Origin: Weissella koreensis KACC 15510
Lineage (GTDB): Bacteria > Bacillota > Bacilli > Lactobacillales > Lactobacillaceae
Direction: 5' to 3'
Assembly (NCBI RefSeq): GCF_000219805.1
Contig: NC_015759.1
Span: 930,001 to 994,000 of the forward strand
Length of the DNA stretch: 64,000 nucleotides
The position numbers and the translations under genes were made by a program. Shown here piece by piece: positions 46,052-56,778 of this stretch (positions are counted from its first letter, which is position 1; each line of letters begins with the position of its first letter). The notes beneath the pieces were generated by a model. It did not search any database. It was not told the origin of the DNA and was given only the letters and a program-made list of their open reading frames with translations.

Positions 46052-48475
46052 ATGAGAGTATCAACAAATTGGCTAAAAGATTATATGAAGATTGATTTAC
46101 CAATCAATGAATTAGCCGAAAAAATTTCACGGACTTCTGTTGAGATTGAAGGACAATCCCAAATGCAAGGGAACATGAAAAAAGTCGTTATTGCAAAGGT
46201 TTTAACAGTTGAACCACATCCTGATTCAGATCATATGGTAATTACGCAAGTTGACGCCGGAGAAGAAGAACCAGTTCAAATTGTCACAGGGGCACCTAAT
46301 ATTGCAGAAGGACAAACTGTTATTTTAGCCAAGCATGGTTCAGTCATTGGAAATGGCGTTAAGATTAAAAAAGGAAAACTTCGTGGAGTTCGCTCAAATG
46401 GAATGCTTTGTGCTTTGCAAGAAGTTGGGCTTGATGATAAGTTAGCGCCTAAGGAGTTGGAAGCTGGAATTTGGGTCTTTAACGAAGATGATGTTAAAGA
46501 TTTAAAGCCTGGTGATGATGCTTTTCATGCGCTTGGAATGGATGATGATATCTTAGAGACTGGGATCACACCTAATCGTGCAGATATGCTATCGATGAAT
46601 GGAACGGCATTTGAAGTTGCTGCGATGTTAGGTGTACCTATGACGTTGCCAAAGTTTGAGTTACATGAAGCAACGCAAAAAACTAATGAGACTTTACAAG
46701 TTGAAGTGCCAAAGGAACTGGCAACTACTTACGGCGTTCGCGTTGTTAAGAATGTAGCAGTTAAGGATTCGCCTCTTTGGATGCAAAAGCGTCTTTGGAA
46801 TATGGGAATTCGACCAATTAATAATATTGTAGATATTACTAATTATTTAATGTTAATGTATGGTCAACCCCTACATGCATTTGATTATGGTAAATTACCA
46901 AGTACTAATTTGAAAGTTCGGACAGCTCAAGCTGGTGAAAAATTAGTGACATTAGATGATGTTGAGCGAGAAACAAGTGCGGGCGATATCTTAATCACAG
47001 CTGATAATGAACCGTTAATGTTTGCTGGAGTGATGGGTGGAGCTTCAACCAGAGTTACTGATCAAACCCAAACTGTGGTCTTAGAAGCGGCTATTTTTGA
47101 ACCAACATCCATTCGGCATACTGCACGTGATCAAAATCTTCATTCTGAAGCTTCACAACGCTTTGAACGAGGAGTTGATGAAAGTATGACGCTCGTAGCA
47201 TTAGATCATGCAGCAGCCCTTATGGCTGAATTAGCAGGTGGTGATGTTTTGGCGGAACCGGTTATTGCTCAAAGTAAAACAATTAGTTTACCTGTTGTGT
47301 CAGTAACTTTGGAATACATTAGACATGTCTTAGGAATGGAAATTACGGTCACAGAGGTTGGGGATATATTTGATCGCTTGCAATTTGCTTATCAAGAAGA
47401 TCAAGGCGAATTCAAGGTTGAAATTCCAACCCGCCGTTGGGATATTTCAATTTCAGCGGATCTAGTGGAAGAAGTAGCACGGATGTATGGTTATGATAAT
47501 TTACCAACAACCTTACCAGTAGGGGAAATGACACCTGGTCAATTAACCCCAGCGCAGACTTTGATTAGAGCTAGTCGTCATACATTAGAGGGCTTGGGCC
47601 TAAATCAAGCTATGTCATATGTATTGACGACACCGAAAAAGGCAAAACATTTCCAATTAGAAGCTGGGATACCCGTACAATTAAATTATCCAATGTCACA
47701 AGATCGTCAACAAACACGTAGTTCATTGTTGACGGGGTTGCTAGATGATACAGCTTATAATATTGCTCATAATCAAAATGATGTGGCTTTGTATGAACAA
47801 GGACGTATTTTTATTGCTGATTCTGATCAAACTCAACAACCACGAGAAATTGAGCATTTAGCAGGAGTTATTTCAGGAAACTGGCACCAACGTTCTTGGG
47901 CTGATGCAGCAGAAGCAGTCGATTTTTATGCATTGAAAGGAATTGTTGAACGGTTATTAGAAAATTATAAATTTAAGCAAGAAATTAAATTTGTACCAAC
48001 TGATCGACACGTCGAAATGCATCCTGGACGAACAGCAGATATTTTTGTTGGTGAAGTTTATGTGGGGATGGTTGGTCAAATCCATCCTTTGATTGCTAAA
48101 GAGTACAAAATAAATGAAACCTTTGGATTTGAATTGAATTTGGATACAATTATTGATTTGAAAAAGTTAAAGACTCAATATAACGAGGTTTCACGTTATC
48201 CTGAGATTTCAAGAGATATCGCTGTATTGGTTAATAAAGAATTAGATGCTGCTACTTTGCAAAAGACTATTGTACAAGCTAGTGGTCGCTATCTAGAAAA
48301 AGTTGAACTATTTGATGTTTATACCGGAATGAATGTTGGTAGCGATCAAAAATCATTGGCTTATACTTTAACTTTTGTTGATCGAGAAAATACGCTAACT
48401 GATGATGTCGTGACTGGAGCAGTAGAAGCAATTACTAATACGCTTGAAGAAACATATAATGCTGAAATTCGTTAA
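46052..48475 (+). CDS. pheT: Phenylalanyl-tRNA synthetase beta subunit
   Basis: 807 residues, the usual length. Domains: N-terminal EMAP-like tRNA-binding fold (residues ~40-150), B3/B4 editing domain (~210-400; contains DITNYLMLMYGQPLHAFDY), B5 (~405-475), core-like domain, and C-terminal anticodon-binding (FDX-ACB, ~715-807; YPEISRDIAVLVNKE). It starts 5 bases after pheS, with AAAGGATAATT as its ribosome-binding site. Regulated with pheS by the upstream T-box. Confidence 0.95.
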   Translation: MRVSTNWLKDYMKIDLPINELAEKISRTSVEIEGQSQMQGNMKKVVIAKVLTVEPHPDSDHMVITQVDAGEEEPVQIVTGAPNIAEGQTVILAKHGSVIGNGVKIKKGKLRGVRSNGMLCALQEVGLDDKLAPKELEAGIWVFNEDDVKDLKPGDDAFHALGMDDDILETGITPNRADMLSMNGTAFEVAAMLGVPMTLPKFELHEATQKTNETLQVEVPKELATTYGVRVVKNVAVKDSPLWMQKRLWNMGIRPINNIVDITNYLMLMYGQPLHAFDYGKLPSTNLKVRTAQAGEKLVTLDDVERETSAGDILITADNEPLMFAGVMGGASTRVTDQTQTVVLEAAIFEPTSIRHTARDQNLHSEASQRFERGVDESMTLVALDHAAALMAELAGGDVLAEPVIAQSKTISLPVVSVTLEYIRHVLGMEITVTEVGDIFDRLQFAYQEDQGEFKVEIPTRRWDISISADLVEEVARMYGYDNLPTTLPVGEMTPGQLTPAQTLIRASRHTLEGLGLNQAMSYVLTTPKKAKHFQLEAGIPVQLNYPMSQDRQQTRSSLLTGLLDDTAYNIAHNQNDVALYEQGRIFIADSDQTQQPREIEHLAGVISGNWHQRSWADAAEAVDFYALKGIVERLLENYKFKQEIKFVPTDRHVEMHPGRTADIFVGEVYVGMVGQIHPLIAKEYKINETFGFELNLDTIIDLKKLKTQYNEVSRYPEISRDIAVLVNKELDAATLQKTIVQASGRYLEKVELFDVYTGMNVGSDQKSLAYTLTFVDRENTLTDDVVTGAVEAITNTLEETYNAEIR

Positions 48476-48533
48476 TATTACTTCGTTTTTTTAAACAAAT
48501 TAGGCGTTTTATGAATGAAATGGTAAAATAAAT

Positions 48534-48566
48534 GGGATTGGGATAATTGTTTCCAATCCCATTTTT
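48534..48566 (+). terminator. Terminator of pheST
   Basis: GGGATTGG (48534-48541) pairs with CCAATCCC (48553-48560), followed by ATTTTT. The next 215 bases to mltG are A/T-rich without a clear signal. Confidence 0.85.
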
Positions 48567-48781
48567 AGTACCTGTTTTTCAGGTTATTTAAAATAATATT
48601 AATTTGTATTAACGAGATAGATCCATTTAAGGAAAAACCGGAGTACTTAGCATAGCTTATAATTTTCGTTGATCGAATTTATATGAAATTATCACGAATG
48701 AACAGAAATGGTTTTTGATCATAGAAACTTCTGATTGAAACTATGGACTGAATTTATATAAAAGTAATAGGGGAATTTAAT

Positions 48782-50371
48782 ATGCCATTTGAACCGCGAA
48801 ATTCGCGTTACGAAAAATCTAAAAAAGGATTTTTAAAACGTGATAAACCTAAAGATCAGCCCCAAGAGGCACCTGATGAAAAATCAACGTTACTAGACGA
48901 TAATCAATTAGAATCCAAACGTTTGACACCTCAATTAAAGGAAGAAACATTGACTAAACCAAAGCCAAACGATCAGCCAAAACAAAACGACGCTAAACCA
49001 AGCCAAAACGTTCAGATTGAGAATAATTCAGCTAAAGAAGAGCTTCCTGCGAAACTGGAGGCATCCGTAGAAATAGATCATCTGACTAAAGATCAGCGTC
49101 TCACAGATGAAACTGTAGAATCACTATCTAGACGTTCACGTTTAAATTCAAATAAAGCTAAAAAACAGACGAAGAAGGTAGCGCCAAAAGTTGTCTCTGA
49201 GCGTCCGATTAAAACTAAGAAAGCTAAAGTGACTCGTGGTAAACAACAACGACGTCCTAAGGCTAAAAAGGTAAGTGGGAAACGTCGCGTAATGTGGATA
49301 ATATTGGCCTTAATTATTGTAATTATTGGAGTGATAGGTTGGCGTGGAATTAGCGCTTATCAACAATCAAACAATTACAGTGCTATGCAACCCAAAAATA
49401 AAAAGAAACAAGAAATTTATATTCCGCAAGGATCCACAGTGCAACAAATTGGACAAATTTTGGTTAACAAACATTTAGTTCATTCGAATAAAGCTTTTTT
49501 GCATTATGTTAACACCCATGATGCTAACAATATGTTGGCGGGTTATTATCAATTGAGCCCCTCAATGCCGATGAATGTTTTAGTTAATCGGCTCTTAAAG
49601 GGTGGTTCAGATACGCCCATGAATCATGATATGGTTTTAACGATGACTGAAGGTGAGGGGATCGATAGCTTTGCAAAAAAAGTCGGTAGTTCTAAGAAAT
49701 TTACGGAAAAGGATTTTTTAGATAAAGTTAATGATCAAACCTTCTTGGAGTCGCTAGCTAAAAAGTATCCTGAATTATTAACTTCAGCTATGTCGGCTAA
49801 AGACACTCGCTATCGTTTAGAAGGATATCTTTATCCAGCGACTTATGACTATACTCGGTATAAAACAGTAGAAGATCTCATTACTGCTATGGTGGATAAA
49901 ACTGATACAGAAATGCGACCTTATTATAGTAAGATTAAGAAAAGTAATATGAACATGCAAGAACTTATGACCGTTGCTTCATTAGTTCAAGGCGAAGGCG
50001 TCGGCGATAAGGATATGCGAATTATTGCGGGGGTATTCTTGAATCGATTGGATATTGATATGCCCATTCAATCTGATGTCGCTGTTAAATATGCATTGAA
50101 AACTGATAGAGTTAATTTATCAATTGATGATACGATGGTAGATTCACCATATAACTTATATCGGAATCCTGGTTATGGACCAGGTCCAATGAATAATCCA
50201 AGTATTCAAGCGGTTAAAGCTGTTTTGAATCCCAAGGATCGTCAGAAAAAGTACTTGTACTTTGTGGCTAATTTGAAGACAGGAGCTATTACTTATACTA
50301 AGAACCAAGATGATCATGATGCGGCGGTAGCTAAGGTTGATGATGTTAATCAAGGGATGGAAAATAAGTAA
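48782..50371 (+). CDS. mltG: Endolytic transglycosylase MltG (YceG-like)
   Basis: 529 residues. A long cytoplasmic, Lys/Arg-rich low-complexity N-terminus (~1-165), one membrane helix (~171-190), a LysM-like subdomain and the YceG catalytic domain. It cleaves nascent glycan strands and sets their length. The active-site segment reads ASLVQGEGVGDKDM, where most homologues have VEKE; Q403 replaces the first Glu and E405 keeps the second. Further signatures are GVFLNRLDIDMPIQSDVAVKYAL and NPGYGPGPMNNP. ATG follows TAGGGGAATTTAAT. A YfhO-family gene follows 11 bases downstream. Confidence 0.92.
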   Translation: MPFEPRNSRYEKSKKGFLKRDKPKDQPQEAPDEKSTLLDDNQLESKRLTPQLKEETLTKPKPNDQPKQNDAKPSQNVQIENNSAKEELPAKLEASVEIDHLTKDQRLTDETVESLSRRSRLNSNKAKKQTKKVAPKVVSERPIKTKKAKVTRGKQQRRPKAKKVSGKRRVMWIILALIIVIIGVIGWRGISAYQQSNNYSAMQPKNKKKQEIYIPQGSTVQQIGQILVNKHLVHSNKAFLHYVNTHDANNMLAGYYQLSPSMPMNVLVNRLLKGGSDTPMNHDMVLTMTEGEGIDSFAKKVGSSKKFTEKDFLDKVNDQTFLESLAKKYPELLTSAMSAKDTRYRLEGYLYPATYDYTRYKTVEDLITAMVDKTDTEMRPYYSKIKKSNMNMQELMTVASLVQGEGVGDKDMRIIAGVFLNRLDIDMPIQSDVAVKYALKTDRVNLSIDDTMVDSPYNLYRNPGYGPGPMNNPSIQAVKAVLNPKDRQKKYLYFVANLKTGAITYTKNQDDHDAAVAKVDDVNQGMENK

Positions 50372-50382
50372 AAGGACTAGAC

Positions 50383-53031
50383 ATGCACAAAAAAACGATT
50401 AATTTAAATCCGTTACAGTGGCGTGCCAACACTCAGGCCTTATGGCTCAGCTTTTTAGGACCGGTTATTTTTATAGCCGGTTATTTTGCGTTTCGAGGTG
50501 TTGCGCCATTTGGTGATAATACAATTTTGACGGTTGATTTGGGACAACAATATATTGATTTTATTGCGTATTTGAAAGATAGTTTGCTGCAGGATCCTAG
50601 TCGCTTATTATATAGTTTTAGTAAAGGCCTGGGTGGTAATTTCTATAGTGATGGAGCGTATTATCTGTTTAGTCCATTTAACTTACTATTGCTACCATTT
50701 TCTAAAACAGGGCTATCATTAGGAATTTTTTTAGTTACTATTCTGCGTTATGGCTTGGCAAGTTTAAGTATGGCTTGGGCTCTACGCTTGATGCGTTGGC
50801 AAAATGGTTTTGCGTTATCCGCTTTTGGCTCGATTTATGCTTTAAGTGGCTGGATGTTAGTGAATCAATTAAATGTAATTTGGATCGATGTTGTGATCTT
50901 GCTGCCATTGATTGTAGCTTTTCTAGAACGTTATTTAGCTGGATATAGCTATTGGCCTTATATATTGCTATTATCATTAGCTTTTATCTGTAATTATTAC
51001 ATGACCTATATGGCTGGACTATTTTTGATTTTCTATTTTTTATGGCGTCTAACTTGGGAACCATATTCATTTTATGAACGTTTAAAATTGGCAGGTAAAT
51101 TTATATTTTCATCATTGATGGGGATTGGTTTGTCAACGTTTGTGTGGTTACCAACGGCAATGACTTTGCATAACTCGAAGGGGCAGCATTTTTGGGAAAA
51201 TGTAAAAAATGTTTTTGATAATACCCCTGTCGATTTAATAACTAAATTTTTCCCAGGTGCGTTTAATTTTAAACAAATAGAAACAGGTTTACCGAATATT
51301 TTCGTAGGAAGTTTGATTCTTATTCTATGTTGGTATTTTTTCACGACCAAAAATGTTCGTTGGCCCACACGTATTATGGGGGTCGTTGTGACCGCGTTTT
51401 TCGTAGTGTCAATGTTATATCAACCCCTCAATGTTGTCTGGCATGGATTCTCATTTCCTGTGTGGTATCCGTATCGGTTTAGTTTTGTATTTATTTTTTG
51501 GTTAATTTGGTTATCAGCTAGTGTTTGGTCGCCAAAAATTGAGTTTAGTAAATTTCAGGTTATTAGTTTAGCTGGGTTAGCAATAGCAGCAATTGGTTGG
51601 ATTATTTATCGAATTGATCAATATGAGTATTTAAATCTGTATCAGATTGGTTTAGGTGCTACTATATTTACTTTGATTTTAATCGGATTGACACAAATAC
51701 ATAAGCATCCCTGGTGGATAGCTGTGATCGGTTTGCTGGTTGGAATTGATATGATAATTAACTCTGTGTTAACCCTTAATCATCTCAGTTATTTATCAAA
51801 TAGTGAATATCAAACGGTTGTTAAGACTATTCAAAAGAATATCGATACTTTACCTCATAAAAGCAATGATTTTTATCGTGTAACGAAAAATTTTCAGCGA
51901 ACTAAGGATGATCCAATGCAATTTGGTTATGCCGGAGGAAGTGTTTTTACATCGATGTTAGAAAATCAGCAAAGTGATTTGATGGCAACTTTTGGACAAC
52001 CAGAAGGAGATAATTATATTGCTTACGGAGGAGGAACTTTAATTAGTGATAGCTTGTTAGGAATGCGTTACCTGTTACGTTTAGATCAAACGACTAATAA
52101 ACAAATTCCGTCAGCAATGTTTAATGATAATCGATATGATGCACAAGAAAATTATAAGATGATCAGCCAGCAACAAGGGATTCAGGTGACGAAAAATAAA
52201 AACGCCTTACCTTTGATCTTTGCCTCTGATCCAACAGTACTTAATTTTAAAACGCATAATGATGATCCGATCAAAAATCAAAGTGATCTTTGGCAATCAT
52301 TACTAGGTAGTGAGGATAAAGCTTTTCAAAATATTAATTTTAGTGGCGCTCAGGCGGAAAATCTAATGACACCTGAAACCGTGACTGGTGCTTTTTTGTC
52401 AAAAAATAATCAAAAAAAGAATGCAAGTTTGACTTTGTATTATCAAAAACAAGCATCAGGACCGACTTATTTAACTCTAGGGACTGCTTTGAATTCTGAC
52501 AATTTAGAGCTACAGGTTGATGGTCAAATAATTTATTCGATTCCAGCACATCGACATACGATGATTTATACATTACCGGATAATGGTCAAGTGGGAGATC
52601 AACATCAAATTAAATTAATTTTGAAGACGAATACAGTATGGTTACAGAATGTCTCGTTATATGCTATGCGGCAGGATATTTGGGACAAACAAGCTAAGCA
52701 ATTGCAAAAACAAGGTATTAAATATCAGACGGTCAAATCCAATGATATTAAAGGAACCATCAATGTTCCTAAAGGAGAAAATGTTTTGATGTCGACCATT
52801 CCTTATTCTAAAAATTGGTCAGTATCGATTGATGGACGTGAGGTCAATACAGTTAAAGTTGCTGGTAATTTCTTGGGGGCGGTTGTATCATCAGGAGATC
52901 ATAGAATTGAATATGAATATAAGGTGCCACTATTACATGAAGGCCTATTTATTTCCATTGGATTTATGATCTTTTTATTGGGGATGAGTTGGTCAGAAAG
53001 TTCTAAGCGTCGACATTCCTTACATGAATAA
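50383..53031 (+). CDS. YfhO-family membrane protein
   Basis: 882 residues. About 12-13 membrane segments in the first 480 residues, then a large extracellular part with beta-rich segments, and a last membrane helix (~855-875). The N-terminal FGDNTILTVDLGQQYIDF and FSKGLGGNFYSDGAYYL segments are YfhO signatures. Members resemble GT-C glycosyltransferases; in some Firmicutes they are involved in glycosylation of lipoteichoic acid or other cell-surface polymers. It starts 11 bases after mltG and may be translationally coupled. Confidence 0.88.
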   Translation: MHKKTINLNPLQWRANTQALWLSFLGPVIFIAGYFAFRGVAPFGDNTILTVDLGQQYIDFIAYLKDSLLQDPSRLLYSFSKGLGGNFYSDGAYYLFSPFNLLLLPFSKTGLSLGIFLVTILRYGLASLSMAWALRLMRWQNGFALSAFGSIYALSGWMLVNQLNVIWIDVVILLPLIVAFLERYLAGYSYWPYILLLSLAFICNYYMTYMAGLFLIFYFLWRLTWEPYSFYERLKLAGKFIFSSLMGIGLSTFVWLPTAMTLHNSKGQHFWENVKNVFDNTPVDLITKFFPGAFNFKQIETGLPNIFVGSLILILCWYFFTTKNVRWPTRIMGVVVTAFFVVSMLYQPLNVVWHGFSFPVWYPYRFSFVFIFWLIWLSASVWSPKIEFSKFQVISLAGLAIAAIGWIIYRIDQYEYLNLYQIGLGATIFTLILIGLTQIHKHPWWIAVIGLLVGIDMIINSVLTLNHLSYLSNSEYQTVVKTIQKNIDTLPHKSNDFYRVTKNFQRTKDDPMQFGYAGGSVFTSMLENQQSDLMATFGQPEGDNYIAYGGGTLISDSLLGMRYLLRLDQTTNKQIPSAMFNDNRYDAQENYKMISQQQGIQVTKNKNALPLIFASDPTVLNFKTHNDDPIKNQSDLWQSLLGSEDKAFQNINFSGAQAENLMTPETVTGAFLSKNNQKKNASLTLYYQKQASGPTYLTLGTALNSDNLELQVDGQIIYSIPAHRHTMIYTLPDNGQVGDQHQIKLILKTNTVWLQNVSLYAMRQDIWDKQAKQLQKQGIKYQTVKSNDIKGTINVPKGENVLMSTIPYSKNWSVSIDGREVNTVKVAGNFLGAVVSSGDHRIEYEYKVPLLHEGLFISIGFMIFLLGMSWSESSKRRHSLHE

Positions 53032-53127
53032 TCTTTACAACTAATTAAGATCGTGGTATCTTGATTTTTAGTTTAGATGGTAAAAACCATTAATTAAAAT
53101 TATATAAATTATTATAGGGGGCCAATT

Positions 53128-53610
53128 ATGGCAGATGAAAAAACATACCCAATGACACTTGAGGGAAAGCAAAAATTAGAAGCGGAGTTAAATGAATTGA
53201 TCACGGTGCGCCGTGGTGAAGTTACTGCCGCAATTCAAGAGGCGCGTTCCCATGGTGATCTATCTGAAAATTCAGAATATCAATCAGCTAAGGATGAACA
53301 AGCTTTCATGGAAGGCCAAATTAAGTCTTTGCAGAATATGTTAGATAATTCTGAAGTCATTGATTCGAGCTCCATTGCTGCCGATGAAGTTTCAGTTGGT
53401 AAAACGGTTACCTTTCAAGAAGATGGGGATGAACCAGAATCTTATACTATCGTAGGTTCAATTGAAGCTGATCCCGATGACGGTAAAATTTCTAATGAAT
53501 CACCGATTGGAAAAGCCTTGATAGGACATAAGGTGGGCGACATGGTCAAAATTACTACTGAAAATGGTTTCTCGTTTGAAGTTAAAATTATTTCAGTAAC
53601 CTTAGCATAA
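53128..53610 (+). CDS. greA: Transcription elongation factor GreA
   Basis: 160 residues. N-terminal coiled coil (1-75; [29 protein letters not shown] contains the acidic tip) and C-terminal FKBP-like domain ([16 protein letters not shown]). It enters the polymerase secondary channel and stimulates cleavage of backtracked RNA. ATG follows AGGGGGCCAATT. It lies downstream of mltG in many Firmicutes, as here with the YfhO gene between. Confidence 0.95.
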   Translation: MADEKTYPMTLEGKQKLEAELNELITVRRGEVTAAIQEARSHGDLSENSEYQSAKDEQAFMEGQIKSLQNMLDNSEVIDSSSIAADEVSVGKTVTFQEDGDEPESYTIVGSIEADPDDGKISNESPIGKALIGHKVGDMVKITTENGFSFEVKIISVTLA

Positions 53611-53784
53611 ATAATACCGTTTAACGGGGTGATAAGTTTTTTGAAATGAGCATTGGCTGATTTTGAAAAACTTATTTTTTTCCAGGATATTCTTGAATAA
53701 TGAAACGAGTATATTTTGTTAATTGTCTATGTAGAATGTGATAGAATAAAACTAACTAAATTATAAGAAATTAAGGTGTGATGA

Positions 53785-55818
53785 ATGCAACAGCCAAGAC
53801 GTAAAAAGAAAAATAGGCGGGCACCCAATTCATTAACTCGTATTCCCGTACGGTTAAATGTTTTGCTAGGAATTGTAATTTTGCTGTTGGTTTTACTAGG
53901 CTTGCAGTTGGCAAACTTGCAAATTCGTCGCCAAGCTAGTTTTAAAGAAGAAGTTAACTCAAGCGCTACCAATTTAGAAAAAGAGCGTGTACAGCGGGGT
54001 CGAATTTACGATGATACTGGAAAAGTAATCGTTGATAATAAGGGGACTCAAGCGATTACATATCGTAAGCCCAAAAGCACTAGTGAGGCAGAGATGTATC
54101 GAGTCGCTAATGAGACTGGTAAATATCTTAAGGTGGATACCGATCAATTGGCACCAACTAATTACGCAACTTATTATGTATTAGATAAAAAACGAGCTGA
54201 AAAAGTTGGCCGTTCAATTAAGAATTTAGCTACTTATGGAACTGATGAGTGGATGCGTCAAGTGACTAAATATGTCATGACGCATGAGGATGATTTTCCT
54301 ATGACTGGTCAACAAAAGAATAATGCCATGTTGTATCAAAAGATGTCAGGAGCATATGCATTATCGACGGTTTATTTGAAGACCAACGATGTGACAGATA
54401 AAGAAATTGCTAATATTGGGGAACGTCAATCTAAAATGCCAGGGGTGAAGGTTGGAATTTTCTATACTCGTGAGTATCCGAATGGGGATGGAATGAGTTC
54501 AATTATTGGTTCTGTTTCAAATTCAAAGTCAGGATTACCTGAATCAGAAGTTAATACTTTGTTGACGCAAGGATATAGTCGTGATGACAGTGTAGGAACT
54601 TCATATCTTGAAAAATACTATGAATCGGCTTTGAGTGGGAGTAAGAAAATTATTTCTGTGGGAAGTAATAATTCAAAACAAACAGTAGTACAAAGTGGTC
54701 AAGCTGGATCAAATTTGAACTTAACAATTAATTCTAAGTTTCAAGAAGATTTGCAAAAAATTCTGGAAGAAAATATTCCAGGTGGTTTAACAGAAGGTGC
54801 TTATGCTGTAGCCATTAACCCTAAGACTGGTGGGTTGTATGGAATGGCTGGAGTACACCGTGATAATGAAACTGGGAAGTTAACATCAGATGCTTTGGGT
54901 AATATTAATCGAGCACAGGTTGTCGGATCGGTTGTTAAGCCAGCCATGATTACTACTAGTATGATGAATAATGTAATTAGTCCTCAAAATAATGCAGTTA
55001 ATGATGTGCCAATTCAAATTGCGGGAACGGCGAAGAAGTCATCTTGGTTTAATCAAGATGGTAGTGTTCCATTAACAGCTGAAACAGCCCTACAAAATTC
55101 TTCAAATTCGTACGTGATGCAAATGATGCTAAAGATGGGTGGCTTAAATTACTATCCAAATATGACACTAGGTAATTTGGATCATGATGTATGGCAGAAG
55201 ATGCGCAATGGGTTTGCTCGCTTTGGCTTGGGAGTTAAAACGGGAATTGATTTGCCTGGAGAAACAACGGGAATTAAAGGTGATACTGGTGCTGATCATA
55301 GCGGTAATGCTTTGGACGAGGCTTTTGGTCAATATGATACCTTTACTCCTATTCAATTAGCACAGTATGCTGCGACCATTGCAAATGGTGGCTATCGAGT
55401 ACAGCCACATGTAGTTGGTTCGATTTCACAACGACAAAAAAATTCTTCGATTGATCAACTCCAGACTACGATTCCAACTAAGGTTTTGGGCACTGTAGGA
55501 TGGACTTCTGCTGAACGTGAAGTGATTTGGAAGGGAATGAACTTAGTGGTAAATGGAACAGGTCCTTACGTGACTGGTTCAAATTTGAAGTCAATTAAGC
55601 CTGGTATTTATGCCAAAACTGGAACGGCTGAAACGTTTACCAAGGGTCAACAGACTTATAGTTCAACCGGAATTTCGTTTGTGCCAAACAGTGATGTAGC
55701 TATTGCAGTAGCTATTCCAGGAATTTCAAATCAAGCACAAGATGGAATTTCATCAGAGTTTACTAAGAAGATTTGGGAAGCTTATTGGAAAGATGTTGAA
55801 AATTCTGATAACAAGTAG
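53785..55818 (+). CDS. Class B penicillin-binding protein (PBP2B-like transpeptidase)
   Basis: 677 residues. A short basic cytoplasmic tail (RRKKKNRR), a membrane helix (~24-44), a dimerisation module starting RGRIYDDTGKVIVDN, and the transpeptidase domain with S382-V-V-K385, S-S-N (NSSNSYVM) and K611-T-G (YAKTGTAE). It cross-links peptidoglycan, probably at the septum or side wall (FtsI or Pbp2b type; the two cannot be separated here). The ATG follows AAGGTGTGATGA. It is placed between greA and fthC. Confidence 0.93.
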   Translation: MQQPRRKKKNRRAPNSLTRIPVRLNVLLGIVILLLVLLGLQLANLQIRRQASFKEEVNSSATNLEKERVQRGRIYDDTGKVIVDNKGTQAITYRKPKSTSEAEMYRVANETGKYLKVDTDQLAPTNYATYYVLDKKRAEKVGRSIKNLATYGTDEWMRQVTKYVMTHEDDFPMTGQQKNNAMLYQKMSGAYALSTVYLKTNDVTDKEIANIGERQSKMPGVKVGIFYTREYPNGDGMSSIIGSVSNSKSGLPESEVNTLLTQGYSRDDSVGTSYLEKYYESALSGSKKIISVGSNNSKQTVVQSGQAGSNLNLTINSKFQEDLQKILEENIPGGLTEGAYAVAINPKTGGLYGMAGVHRDNETGKLTSDALGNINRAQVVGSVVKPAMITTSMMNNVISPQNNAVNDVPIQIAGTAKKSSWFNQDGSVPLTAETALQNSSNSYVMQMMLKMGGLNYYPNMTLGNLDHDVWQKMRNGFARFGLGVKTGIDLPGETTGIKGDTGADHSGNALDEAFGQYDTFTPIQLAQYAATIANGGYRVQPHVVGSISQRQKNSSIDQLQTTIPTKVLGTVGWTSAEREVIWKGMNLVVNGTGPYVTGSNLKSIKPGIYAKTGTAETFTKGQQTYSSTGISFVPNSDVAIAVAIPGISNQAQDGISSEFTKKIWEAYWKDVENSDNK

Positions 55819-55831
55819 ATATTAAAAAATA

Positions 55832-55879
55832 AAAGTAAAATCCTTGATTTGTGTTATAACAAATTGAGGATTTTACTTT
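55832..55879 (+). terminator. Terminator after the PBP gene
   Basis: AAAGTAAAATCCT (55832-55844) and AGGATTTTACTTT (55867-55879) form a perfect 13-bp stem with an additional ATTTGT/ACAAAT inner helix; the T-run is part of the right arm. Confidence 0.8.
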
Positions 55880-55920
55880 GTTACACAATAATTATTCAAG
55901 ATAAAGTATGAGAGTGGATT

Positions 55921-56475
55921 ATGATGATATCTAAAAAAATATTAAGGCAGCAAGCTCTGGAAAATTTAAAAAGGGTCACAACATCACAGAGGGTTGAACT
56001 GTTAACGCAGTTACCTAAAATGGTTACTCAACTAGTACAATGGAAAACGAGCCAAGTAGTGGCCGTTTCAATGGCGACTACATTTGAAATTCCGACTAGT
56101 TTGCTAATTCAGATTGCTTTTCAGCAACAAAAAACAGTTGTGGTACCTAAAGTTAAAACTAAAACTGTAATGGAATTTGTTGTAGTGACACCAGAGACTA
56201 TTTATGAAAAAAGTACATTTGGAATTTTGGAACCAATTACTGGGCAAATAGTTCCGCCTAATATAATCGATTTATTCGTAGTTCCAGGTTTGTTTTTTAG
56301 TGCTGATGGTCATCGTATTGGATTTGGAGGAGGATACTATGATCGATATTTAAGACAAAGTAAGGGTTATCGAGTAGGAATGACGATAGCTAATAATTGG
56401 CAACCAATACCAACGTGGAATGTTGAAGAAATGGATCAGCCCATGGATAAAGTAATAAAACTAACGATCGAATAA
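55921..56475 (+). CDS. 5-formyltetrahydrofolate cyclo-ligase
   Basis: 184 residues. It converts 5-formyl-THF to 5,10-methenyl-THF with ATP. The signature RIGFGGGYYDRYLRQS with the ATP- and folate-binding loop is intact, and the N-terminus KKILRQQALENLKRV has the usual Lys/Arg helix. The start may be ATG 55921 or 55924. In Bacillus (yqgN) it is upstream of yqgP-yqgQ-glcK; here the rhomboid protease gene yqgP is absent and YqgQ follows directly. Confidence 0.92.
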   Translation: MMISKKILRQQALENLKRVTTSQRVELLTQLPKMVTQLVQWKTSQVVAVSMATTFEIPTSLLIQIAFQQQKTVVVPKVKTKTVMEFVVVTPETIYEKSTFGILEPITGQIVPPNIIDLFVVPGLFFSADGHRIGFGGGYYDRYLRQSKGYRVGMTIANNWQPIPTWNVEEMDQPMDKVIKLTIE

Positions 56476-56564
56476 GGACAAGATATGGTAAGATATTTCT
56501 GTATCATAACTGATATGGTGATTTCAAAAAATATTTAAAAAGTATGTAAAAAACGAGGTGTTAA

Positions 56565-56777
56565 ATGGAACAACGACCAATGCAAACTTTTAAAGATGTG
56601 CTAAATTTACTAAAAGTTTATGATATTTATATTCACGTGGGTGAGCGTTTGTGGGATATAGAGTTAGCAGCTATTGAAGTTGATAATTTGGCTAAAGCAA
56701 GTTTAATTGATAACGATTTATATTTGCGAACTAAATTGGTATTAGAACGAGAACATCGCTTAGAATTAAAAAAATAA
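56565..56777 (+). CDS. YqgQ family protein (DUF910)
   Basis: 70 residues, helical. MQTFKDVLNLLKVYDIYIHV followed by GERLWDIELAAIEVDNL is the YqgQ signature. The ATG follows GAGGTGTTAA. Unknown function; conserved just ahead of glcK in Firmicutes, as here. It is separated from glcK by a promoter and cre-like sites. Confidence 0.9.
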   Translation: MEQRPMQTFKDVLNLLKVYDIYIHVGERLWDIELAAIEVDNLAKASLIDNDLYLRTKLVLEREHRLELKK

Positions 56778-56778
56778 A

